Assembly: GCA_019931185.1 (NCBI GenBank)
Contig: JAINDK010000020.1
Location: forward strand, 1 to 64,000
DNA length: 64,000 nucleotides
DNA from: Bryobacter sp. CoA8 C33
GTDB taxonomy: Bacteria > Acidobacteriota > Terriglobia > Bryobacterales > Bryobacteraceae
Direction: 5' to 3'
Shown: in pieces, positions 26,634-33,715 of the stretch
Layout of the letters: every line of letters begins with the position of its first letter
Numbering within the stretch: position 1 is the first letter of the stretch
Program-made: the position numbers and the translations under genes
The notes under the pieces: model-generated
Seen by the model: only the letters and a program-made list of their open reading frames with translations
Told to the model about the DNA's origin: nothing
Database searches by the model: none

Positions 26634-27031
26634 GGGGGGCGGGCCTCACAAAGCTCCTTGAGGCGGACAAGGGCGCGGGGCCAGGTGTCGCGCATGTATG
26701 AGGCCCAGGCGGGATCGAGGTCCTGGTCGATGCGGAGAAGGGTGCCGGTGGAAGTGGGACAGAGGGTGTAGCTCTCGCCGGTGGGCTCAGGAAAGTCGTG
26801 GAGCAGCGACAAGAACACTGGCGGGCGGAAGGCGACGACCCGGCTGTCGAGGTGCGAGACCTCGGAATCGGAAAGAAAGCGCACCGTCGCGCCCTCAGCA
26901 AACTGGCCTTCGTAACGCGAGCCGGCAGAAAATGCAGCAGTCCACTGCGAGTAAGTAACCGGGTCGAAGAGAACTTGCCAAACCCGGGCCGGCGGGGCGG
27001 CGATGTCGATAGTAAGTGTGAATTCCTCCAT
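26579..27031 (-). CDS. SRPBCC-family protein
   Basis: A 150-residue START/Bet-v1-like (SRPBCC) protein: MEEFTLTIDIAAPPARVWQVLFDPVTYSQWTAAF opens the fold, with GATVRFL, FLSLLHDFPEP and a C-terminal helix MRDTWPRALVRLKELCEA. Close relatives include AHSA1-like and polyketide-cyclase-like proteins binding hydrophobic ligands. ATG 27031 was chosen because it begins the conserved fold; it lies 4 bp after the stop of the M1 peptidase gene, so they are likely cotranscribed. The 3' end overlaps the convergent carbamoyltransferase by 55 bp. Confidence 0.8.
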   Translation of the reverse strand: MEEFTLTIDIAAPPARVWQVLFDPVTYSQWTAAFSAGSRYEGQFAEGATVRFLSDSEVSHLDSRVVAFRPPVFLSLLHDFPEPTGESYTLCPTSTGTLLRIDQDLDPAWASYMRDTWPRALVRLKELCEARPPYFRNKNCPTNITSIPLE

Positions 27032-27035
27032 CGGC

Positions 27036-28874
27036 CTACTTCTTGAGGATGGCTTCGACGGCCGCGGCGGCGATAGGGTGGTAATTCGGCTTGTACTTGG
27101 CGAAGAGGGCCGCGGCGCGGGTTTTGCCGGCGGGCGTCTTGGCCAGTTCCTGATAGAGCGGTTTGATGAACTTCTGACGGCCGACGCGGGACAGGAAATC
27201 TTCAAGGGCGGCGCTGGCGGGGGTGTAGTTATGTTGGACGCTGAGCAGGAGCCAGGCGGCGAGGATTTCGCTGTTCTTCGACTGCGTGAAGCGGAACTGC
27301 TGATCGAGGGCGGCCATCTGAGCTGCGGTGAGGGTGGGAGGCAAGGCGCGCAGGAAAGAAAGATACTGCAGGGAGAGCCAGTCGCGGGTTTCAACGGGCT
27401 TACCGGCGGCAAAGCGGGCCGCCTGTTCCGTGGCGGCTTCGAGCAGGAGAGACTTGATCACTGGCGTCGAGGCGGGCAGACCAGGGGAATAGATCCACTG
27501 TTTGAAATCGAGTTTCAGATTGGGGAATTGTTCCTTGAGATAGGACTCGAAAGTGGCGGTGGTGATGGACTGGAAGGCGAATTTATCAAAGTAGGAGCGG
27601 ACGAAGGCATCCCAGCGTTCGCGGCCAAGTTCCTGTTCGAGGGCGCGAAGCAGGAGAGCGCCCTTGACGTAGGGCACGAGCGTGACGCCGTCTTCCGGGT
27701 CGCGGCCCTTGAGGTCGACATGGAGGCGGGTGTCCTCGGGCTTGAGGGTGGCCATCTCTTTCTTGAGTTCGTCGACTTCGATGGCGAATTCCATTTCGCT
27801 TTGCTGGACACCGTAGATTTCTTCCTGAATACGGCGCTCCACATAGACCGTAAAACCCTCGTTGAGCCAGAAGTCGCTCCAGGTCGCGTTGGTAACGAGG
27901 TTGCCGGACCAGCTGTGGGCCAGCTCATGCGAGACGAGCGAAACCAGGCTCTTGTCACCGGCGAGGATGGTGGGAGTGGCGAAGGTGAGGCGCGGGTTTT
28001 CCATGCCGCCGATGGGGAAGCTGGGCGGCAGCACGAGTAAGTCATAGCGGTCCCAGCGGTAAGTGCCATAAAGGCGTTCGGCGGCCGAGAGCATGTTTTC
28101 GAGGTCGGTGAATTCCCGGGCCGAGGCATCGAGCATGGCTTTTTCGGTATAAACGCCCGTGCGGCCGCCGATCAGGCGGAATTGGATCTCCCCAACGGCC
28201 AAGGCGATGAGATAGGGGGGCACGGCCTGGGTCATGTCGAAGCTGTAGTCGCCGGTGGGGGCGGCGGTGCGCTGGTCGTTGTTGGCGCTCATGACGGCGA
28301 AGAAGTTAGGCTGGGTGCGGATGCGGGCTTTGTAAGTGATGCGAATCGAGGGGGAATCCTGCACTGGGATCCAGCTGCGAGTGTAAATGGGCTGGCCCTG
28401 GGTATAGAGGTAGGGAGCGCGTTTGCCGGCGGTTTGGGAAGGCTCGAGCCACTGGAGGGCGACGGCCTTGGGGCTGGTGGTGTAGTGAACGCGAACAAAG
28501 CGGTCGCCTGAGGCGAGAGGGATGGTGAGAGGGGCGCCGAGAATGGGGTCGGAGGCGCCGAGGGTATGCTGGGCAGGCGCGAAAGTTTGCCCGTCGGTGG
28601 AGGTTTCGGTGCGGGCGATGGTGAGGTCCCTGGTGTCGAGGACAATTTTGTTTGTGCCGGTGAGAGTATGTGTGACGGAACCCGTAAGGGTTTTCGTGTT
28701 GAAGTCGACGCTGAGGTCGAGAAAGGAATGGGTGACGCGGGCTTCGTTGGGCTGGGCGTAGGAGTGGACGTCAGTGGGAAAGTTCAAGGGAGCTTTGACC
28801 TCTTCGAGTTTAGGGGCGCAGGAAAAAAGAAGAAAAGGCAGAAAGAGCAGGGCCCGATCCGACAGGGGTCGCAT
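27036..28874 (-). CDS. M1-family metallopeptidase, predicted lipoprotein
   Basis: A 612-residue gluzincin resembling leukotriene A4 hydrolase-type aminopeptidases. The N-terminus has a lipobox (LPFLLFSC, Cys19), suggesting envelope anchoring. Exopeptidase motif GGMEN occurs about 20 residues before the zinc site HELAH (316-320, in HELAHSWSGN), and the third ligand E339 lies in WLNEGFTVYVE. A C-terminal helical domain (about 460-612) completes the LTA4H-like architecture. It probably trims peptides in the periplasm or at the surface. It is second in a minus-strand run with a BNR protein upstream. Confidence 0.92.
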   Translation of the reverse strand: MRPLSDRALLFLPFLLFSCAPKLEEVKAPLNFPTDVHSYAQPNEARVTHSFLDLSVDFNTKTLTGSVTHTLTGTNKIVLDTRDLTIARTETSTDGQTFAPAQHTLGASDPILGAPLTIPLASGDRFVRVHYTTSPKAVALQWLEPSQTAGKRAPYLYTQGQPIYTRSWIPVQDSPSIRITYKARIRTQPNFFAVMSANNDQRTAAPTGDYSFDMTQAVPPYLIALAVGEIQFRLIGGRTGVYTEKAMLDASAREFTDLENMLSAAERLYGTYRWDRYDLLVLPPSFPIGGMENPRLTFATPTILAGDKSLVSLVSHELAHSWSGNLVTNATWSDFWLNEGFTVYVERRIQEEIYGVQQSEMEFAIEVDELKKEMATLKPEDTRLHVDLKGRDPEDGVTLVPYVKGALLLRALEQELGRERWDAFVRSYFDKFAFQSITTATFESYLKEQFPNLKLDFKQWIYSPGLPASTPVIKSLLLEAATEQAARFAAGKPVETRDWLSLQYLSFLRALPPTLTAAQMAALDQQFRFTQSKNSEILAAWLLLSVQHNYTPASAALEDFLSRVGRQKFIKPLYQELAKTPAGKTRAAALFAKYKPNYHPIAAAAVEAILKK

Positions 28875-28892
28875 GACCTTTATTATGAGGCC

Positions 28893-29936
28893 TTAGAGGA
28901 TTTCGATAAAGATGCTGCCTTCGTGCTCGGCGGCGAGCAGCAGACGGCCACCGGCAGTGGGGAAAAGGGAAAGAAAGGCGCCGGGAGAAGACAATGACTC
29001 AGGCTGGGATTGTCCGGGGCGGAGGATGCGGATCGAGGAGGCTTCGGTCCAGGCAATGACGGGACCGCCGGGCAGGGAGGCAATGACGGGCTGGCGGCCA
29101 GGGCCGAGCAGTTGTTCGGGCTGTTCGGGGCGGGCGAAGAAGACCTGATTTTCGCGGCGCCAGACGGTGAGGGGAGTAAGATCGGGAGCCAGGGCGAGCG
29201 AGCCGCCATCCATGGGGCAGGCATTGAGATGCCAGGAGCCGGCGCCGAGTTTGCGGGCCGGGGAGAACGTGGAGCCGGCATCGCGGGAAGTGCTGAAGTA
29301 CATGTCGCGATTGCCGTCGAGAGAATTGCGGAAGAGGATGGTGACAGTGGAGCGGCCGGAAACGGCTACGCTCGGGTGGCAGCACTGGCAGATGGCGCCG
29401 GAGGGAGATTCGTGGAGCAACTGATTGGGAGACCAGGTTTGACCGTGGTCGCGGGAAAAGACACCATACAGGCGCGTGCCTTTCTGGCGCAGGTCGAGCC
29501 AGACGATGGCGGCGAGACCCTCGGGACTGGCCGCCATGGCATGGAGGCCTTCGCGGGCCGCCCCCGAAGGAGTATTGATCGCAATGGGAGCAGACCAGGC
29601 GCCGCCCCGGCTCGTAGTGCGCCAGAGGAGAATGTCGCCGTCGGCGCCGCGGCCCTGGGGGCCGAGGATAGCGGAAACGAGAACGGCGCGCGAGGTGGCG
29701 GCGATGCGCGGACCTCGGCGCATACCGAGGGAGAGGACACCAGTGGAAGGAAGGCGGGCCGAGGGGCTCCAGCTACGGCCGGAATCGGCCGAATGGGTGA
29801 CATAAACGTGATTGCCGGCGCCGTAAGTGAGCCAGGCTTGCTTGGCGTTGACTGCCAGTTGCGGCTGGCGGCTGGCAAGACCCGGCTCGGCGGGCGGCAG
29901 AATGACGGCGGCGAGGATGAGAACAGGAGCGAGCAC
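28893..29936 (-). CDS. secreted BNR/sialidase-like beta-propeller protein
   Basis: A 347-residue protein with a signal peptide (MLAPVLILAAVILPPAEP) and Asp-box repeats typical of the six-bladed sialidase propeller: SADSGRSWS, SRDHGQTWS and SRDAGSTFS. The FRIP motif and the catalytic arginine triad of GH33 are not evident, so it is a propeller of unknown activity rather than a clear sialidase. ICQCCHPSVA supplies adjacent cysteines of unknown role. It lies 3 bp from the SYLF gene and 18 bp before the M1 peptidase gene. Confidence 0.75.
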   Translation of the reverse strand: MLAPVLILAAVILPPAEPGLASRQPQLAVNAKQAWLTYGAGNHVYVTHSADSGRSWSPSARLPSTGVLSLGMRRGPRIAATSRAVLVSAILGPQGRGADGDILLWRTTSRGGAWSAPIAINTPSGAAREGLHAMAASPEGLAAIVWLDLRQKGTRLYGVFSRDHGQTWSPNQLLHESPSGAICQCCHPSVAVSGRSTVTILFRNSLDGNRDMYFSTSRDAGSTFSPARKLGAGSWHLNACPMDGGSLALAPDLTPLTVWRRENQVFFARPEQPEQLLGPGRQPVIASLPGGPVIAWTEASSIRILRPGQSQPESLSSPGAFLSLFPTAGGRLLLAAEHEGSIFIEIL

Positions 29937-29939
29937 GGG

Positions 29940-30620
29940 CTACTTTGAAGACTTACGGGGAGAGTATTTGTTGAGCGTGTCGATGAGTGTTTTCGAGGCG
30001 GCGGGAGCACTAGGAGCCGTCTCGATGATCTCTTTGTTCGTGAGGGTCTTGCCGTAGAGTTCTTTGTTGACATCGAGATCCTGACGCAGGGTGGAGCCCT
30101 CGAGGGAGAGGCCGGCAAAGGCGCCGCGGGAGCGGGAGTAGCTGAGAATCTCGGCGGTGAGCAGAATGTCGGTCTGAGCGCTGGAGGTGCGGCCAACGGG
30201 GCCGGCGGCGACGCTGGCTTCGCCACCGAGCTTGAACTGGTTGTTGAGCAGGCGGGCGGCGCCTTTCTTATTCATGACAAGGAGGATGACATCGTTCTCG
30301 CTGCCACCAATCTGAAAGCCGAGGCTGCCGCCTTCGACGCGGACACCAGCGGGGGAGCCCCAGCCTTGGCTGCTGGCGTTGCGGCAGGTGAAGAAGCCCT
30401 TGCCGAACTTGCCTCCGATCACAAAAGCGCCCTTTTTGAGGCTGGGGATGATGACGGCGCATTCGGCGCGATCGAGAAGTTCCTGCGGGATGGCTTTGTC
30501 GGAGACCTGCATGATCTCGCTGAGGATATCGCCGGCGGCCTTGAGGCGCTTTTCTTCATTGCTTTGCGCGCTGAGAAGAGCCGTGACGGCCAGGGTGAGG
30601 ACGGTAAGTTTGAATTGCAT
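29940..30620 (-). CDS. SYLF (Ysc84) domain lipid-binding protein
   Basis: A 226-residue secreted protein. After a signal peptide (MQFKLTVLTLAVTALLSAQ) comes a SYLF/Ysc84 domain: IPQELLDRAECAVIIPSLKKGAFVIGGKFGKGFF, then GSPAGVRVEGGSLGFQIGGSENDVILLVM, and SRGAFAGLSLEGSTLRQD. The domain binds phosphoinositides in eukaryotes; bacterial members are envelope proteins of unknown role. ATG 30620 was preferred to an upstream start at 30656 because GGAG lies about 12 nt before it and it begins the signal peptide. It is first in a four-gene minus-strand run (SYLF, BNR, M1, SRPBCC). Confidence 0.87.
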   Translation of the reverse strand: MQFKLTVLTLAVTALLSAQSNEEKRLKAAGDILSEIMQVSDKAIPQELLDRAECAVIIPSLKKGAFVIGGKFGKGFFTCRNASSQGWGSPAGVRVEGGSLGFQIGGSENDVILLVMNKKGAARLLNNQFKLGGEASVAAGPVGRTSSAQTDILLTAEILSYSRSRGAFAGLSLEGSTLRQDLDVNKELYGKTLTNKEIIETAPSAPAASKTLIDTLNKYSPRKSSK

Positions 30621-30726
30621 GGTGCTTGGATCTCCTGATGCTTCGGATGGTTTCAATATGCAGTATGACGCGAATGCGGCAGCTTATGGGGTAAATCGAG
30701 CGCGTCTGGGGCTAGACTAGAGGTTT

Positions 30727-31861
30727 ATGACCTTCGAGGAAATCGAGCGGGAATACGAAGAGCTCCGCCAGCAAGCTGAGTCTGTGCGGAGCTATCTTTG
30801 ACGCCCCGAGCAAAAAGACGCAACTGGATCAGTTGGAGAAGCTGATCTCGGATCCCGAGTTCTGGAACAACCCGGAGAAGTCCCAGGAAGTGATGCAGAA
30901 GCGCAAGCGGCTCGAGGAGACGCTGGCGGAGGATGCGCGCATTGCCGGGATGAGCTCGGATGTGGCGGCCCTGATTGAGCTGCAGCGCGAGGGTGAGGAT
31001 GTGCTGGGGATGTTGAACGGGGAAATGGCTTCGTTCCGCGAGGCGCTGGCGCGGCTGGAGACTGGGATGTTGCTGAGCGGGGAGCATGATCACCGTTCGG
31101 CCATTGTAAACATCCACCCGGGGGCGGGCGGCACCGAAAGCCAGGACTGGGCTGAAATGCTGATGCGTATGTATCTGCGCTGGGCCGAGCGCAAGGACTT
31201 TCGCGCGACGGTGACCGACCAGCAAGACGGGGACGGGGCGGGGATCAAGAGCGCCACGATTGAAATCGAGGGCGAGAACGCCTACGGCCTGATGGCAAGC
31301 GAGATCGGCGTGCACCGCCTGGTGCGTATCTCCCCGTTTGATGCCAACGCACGGCGGCACACCAGCTTTGCCAGCGTTTATGTCTATCCGATGGTGGATG
31401 ACGAGATCAAGATCGAGATCAAGCCCGAAGATGTGCGCACGGATGTGTTTCGCGCCTCCGGAGCTGGCGGACAGCACGTCAACCGGACGGAGAGCGCGGT
31501 GCGGATGACGCACATCCCCACGGGGATCGTGGTGCAGTGCCAGAACGAGCGCTCCCAACACAAGAACCGGGCCAGCGCGCTGAAGCAGTTGAAGGCGCGG
31601 CTGTTTGAATACGAGTTGGAGAAGCGGCGGGCCGAGGAAAAGAAGAGCGAGGATTCCAAGCTCGAGATCAACTTCGGCAGCCAGATCCGGAGCTATGTGC
31701 TGGCCCCGTACCGGATGATCAAGGACCACCGGACGAAGTTCAGCGTCGGCGACGTGGACCGTGTGCTGGACGGGGATCTCAACGAATTCATGCACGCTTG
31801 GCTCGTATACCGCAAGACGGGCAAGACGGCGGGCGACGGCAAGGACGAGCTGCCGGATTAA
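30727..31861 (+). CDS. prfB: peptide chain release factor 2, with +1 frameshift
   Basis: RF2 ends translation at UGA and UAA. Reading starts at ATG 30727 ([16 protein letters not shown]), reaches a UGA at 30799-30801 after 24 codons, and must shift +1 to continue [16 protein letters not shown] through to the stop at 31861. The anticodon-mimic SPF is in [13 protein letters not shown] and the catalytic GGQ in [16 protein letters not shown]. The total is about 377 residues, the normal RF2 size. A TAGACT hexamer ends 8 nt before the start codon, suggesting a very short leader. TsaC follows after 3 bp. Confidence 0.96.
30796..30802 (+). promoter_or_regulatory. prfB +1 programmed frameshift site CTTTGAC
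   Basis: The sequence GGAGC-TAT-CTT-TGA-C has the classic RF2 autoregulatory form: a slippery CUU codon, in-frame UGA followed by C, and an internal Shine-Dalgarno-like GGAG (30788-30791) a few bases upstream. Low RF2 lets the ribosome slip +1 and make more RF2. Confidence 0.93.
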
Positions 31862-31864
31862 GCG

Positions 31865-32821
31865 ATGGGGCGCATGCTGAAAGCGAGCCCGGAGTCAATC
31901 GGGGAGGCGGCGGAAATTCTGCGGCGGGGCGGGATCGTGGCCTTTCCCACCGAAACGGTCTATGGACTGGGGGCCAATGCCCTGAACCGCGAAGCGGTGG
32001 CCAGGATTTACGCGATCAAGCAGCGGCCGCGGACCTCACCGCTGATCGTGCATGTAAACAGCGTGGAAATGGCGCGGGGGCTCTCGCGGGATTGGCCCGA
32101 GGCGGCCCAAACGTTGGCGCGGGCATATTGGCCGGGGCCACTGACGCTCGTGGTAAACAAGAACGATCTGGTGCCCGATGAGCTGACCGCCGGGCTCGGT
32201 ACCGTCGGGCTGCGCATGCCGGCGCACCCGGTCGCGCTGGCCTTGATCGCGGCGGCGGGCGTGCCGCTGGCGGCTCCGAGCGCGAACCGGTTTACGGAGT
32301 TGTCGCCGGTGCGGGCCGGGCAGGTGCAAGAGAGCCTGGGCGAGGGCGTCGAGCTGATTCTCGATGGGGGCGTGGCGGAAGTAGGGATTGAATCGACCGT
32401 GGTCAGCGTAGCGGGGCCGGAGTTGGTATTGCTGCGGCCGGGGCGGATCGGGCGGGGGGAGATCGAGGCGCTGGTCGGCCGGCTGAGGGAGGCAGAGCAC
32501 ACCGGGCAGGCCGGGCAGGCGCATGCCGCGCCGGGGATGCACGCTCGGCACTATGCGCCGCGCAAGCCTCTCTATGTCTGGCGGCAGGGAGAGGAGGCGC
32601 CGGCACCAGGCCGGGGACTTCTGTTGTCCCGGGGCGGAGATCTGCGCGGGGCTGAGAGCCGGAGTATGCCGGCCGCGGCGGCTGCGTATGCATCGCGGCT
32701 CTATGACGAGTTGCATGAAGCGGGCAAGGCGCCCGGGGATTGGATCGCGGTGGAGGCGCCGCCCCTGGGAGAGGAATGGGCGGCGGTTTGGGACCGGCTG
32801 CGGCGGGCGACGGCTCGCTAG
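31865..32821 (+). CDS. tsaC: L-threonylcarbamoyladenylate synthase (Sua5 type)
   Basis: A 318-residue enzyme making threonylcarbamoyl-AMP for the t6A37 modification of ANN-decoding tRNAs. The YrdC domain occupies about residues 12-195 with IVAFPTETVYGLGANA, the KQRPRTSPLIVHV loop, and APSANRFTELSPVRAGQV. The extra C-terminal domain (GMHARHYAPRKPLYVW onward) marks the Sua5 rather than the short TsaC form. It follows prfB by 3 bp, so both are likely cotranscribed. Confidence 0.94.
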   Translation: MGRMLKASPESIGEAAEILRRGGIVAFPTETVYGLGANALNREAVARIYAIKQRPRTSPLIVHVNSVEMARGLSRDWPEAAQTLARAYWPGPLTLVVNKNDLVPDELTAGLGTVGLRMPAHPVALALIAAAGVPLAAPSANRFTELSPVRAGQVQESLGEGVELILDGGVAEVGIESTVVSVAGPELVLLRPGRIGRGEIEALVGRLREAEHTGQAGQAHAAPGMHARHYAPRKPLYVWRQGEEAPAPGRGLLLSRGGDLRGAESRSMPAAAAAYASRLYDELHEAGKAPGDWIAVEAPPLGEEWAAVWDRLRRATAR

Positions 32822-32870
32822 AGCTTCTCTTTCCCTCTAATTGATGGGGTATGGGCCGATAAGGCCGTTG

Positions 32871-33332
32871 ATGCGAGTAATTGAAACAGCGCGCTTTGGC
32901 ACAGTGAGGTATTCCGAGGGGGAAGAGATCCGGTTTCCGGCAGGGTTGCCGGGCTTTGAGAATGAGCACCGCTTTCTGCTGATCGAAGCGGCCGCGAGCG
33001 TGCCACTGAAGTTTCTGCAAAGCGTGGAAACCAGAGACCTTTCGTTTGTGCTGGCTCCGGTGGAGCTTTTGGCGCCGCACTATGACAGGAAGTTGCCACG
33101 GGGAGACCGGGAAACGCTGGGTGTCGAGAGCGAGGGCGCGGCGGGGCTGGAGTGGCTGGCAATTTTGTGCTTCGCGCGTCCGGAGGAGCCGACGGCGAAT
33201 CTGTTGGGGCCGCTGGTGATCCGGCGGGAGGCGGCGCTGGGCGTGCAATCGATCCGCGAGGATGCGCGGTATTCGGCCCGCCAGCCGCTGTTTGCGGCAG
33301 CCGTCGGAGAGGAGCCGGCCTTATGCTCGTAA
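32871..33332 (+). CDS. fliW: flagellar assembly factor FliW
   Basis: FliW binds flagellin and, when free, binds CsrA and relieves its block on flagellin translation. The 153-residue frame shows the family N-terminus (FGTVRYSEGEEIRFPAGLPGFENEHRFLLIE) and NLLGPLVIRREAALGVQ near the C-terminus. ATG 32871 was chosen over an in-frame TTG at 32841 because AAGG stands 7 nt before it. The last 10 bp overlap csrA, so translation of the two antagonists is coupled. Confidence 0.94.
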   Translation: MRVIETARFGTVRYSEGEEIRFPAGLPGFENEHRFLLIEAAASVPLKFLQSVETRDLSFVLAPVELLAPHYDRKLPRGDRETLGVESEGAAGLEWLAILCFARPEEPTANLLGPLVIRREAALGVQSIREDARYSARQPLFAAAVGEEPALCS

Positions 33333-33574
33333 TCCGGCGCCGGGCGGGCGAGGGGTTTCTGATTGGCGATTCCGTCGAGGTGGAAATCCTCGAGATCGAG
33401 GGCAATCAGGTCAAGATCGGGATCCAGGCGCCACGGGAAATGCCGATTTTGCGTAAGGAAATCGTGGCGACGCGGGAAACGAATCTTGATTCCGCGCAAG
33501 GGGTGGAGGAGAAAGCGCTTGAGGCGGCGATGAAGCGTCTGCGGCAGCCCCCCCCGGCCCCAGAACAGGATTAG
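33323..33574 (+). CDS. csrA: translational regulator CsrA
   Basis: An 83-residue dimeric RNA-binding protein that blocks translation at GGA motifs. MLVIRRRAGEGFLIGDSVEVEILEIEGNQVKIGIQAPREMPILRKEI contains the canonical strands, with R6-type basic residues near the N-terminus and the RKEI end of the core. A 25-residue C-terminal tail (VEEKALEAAMKRL) resembles the extended FliW-responsive CsrA form. It overlaps fliW by 10 bp and lies 141 bp before the flagellin start. Confidence 0.95.
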   Translation: MLVIRRRAGEGFLIGDSVEVEILEIEGNQVKIGIQAPREMPILRKEIVATRETNLDSAQGVEEKALEAAMKRLRQPPPAPEQD

Positions 33575-33603
33575 AGGTGCAACGCCTAAGGCGACAATTC
33601 GTT

Positions 33604-33630
33604 TCAAGCCGGCACAGGTGGTTCCGATAT
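33604..33630 (+). promoter_or_regulatory. candidate sigma-28 promoter of the flagellin gene
   Basis: TCAAGCCG-N11-TCCGATAT resembles the FliA consensus TAAAGTTT-N11-GCCGATAA: 4 of 8 in the -35 and 6 of 8 in the -10, with exact spacing. A start near 33637 would place both CsrA-type sites inside an 80-nt leader. A similar element precedes fliD. Confidence 0.5.
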
Positions 33631-33672
33631 GGGACGTAGTAGCGAAAAGCCGAGGTGGTGAAAGGCCATCAG

Positions 33673-33691
33673 CCTGGAGAGGATTTCCAGG
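33673..33691 (+). promoter_or_regulatory. CsrA-binding hairpin in flagellin leader (site 1)
   Basis: CCTGGA-GAGGATT-TCCAGG forms a perfect 6-bp stem with GGA displayed in a 7-nt loop, the preferred presentation of a high-affinity CsrA site. It lies about 25 nt before the start codon. Confidence 0.65.
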
Positions 33692-33700
33692 TGTTGGAAC

Positions 33701-33710
33701 ACAAAGGAGT
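33701..33710 (+). promoter_or_regulatory. CsrA-type site overlapping the flagellin Shine-Dalgarno (site 2)
   Basis: ACAAAGGAGT fits the core of the CsrA consensus (ACARGGANGT), and its AAGGAG is the ribosome binding site 6 nt before ATG 33716. CsrA bound here would block initiation, and site 1 would let one dimer bridge both, as at the Bacillus hag leader. Confidence 0.65.
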
Positions 33711-33715
33711 GAATC

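Noticed and set aside
28893-29936. Second true sialidase
   Set aside because: Asp boxes are present, but the FRIP motif and arginine triad are not, so only a propeller call is justified.
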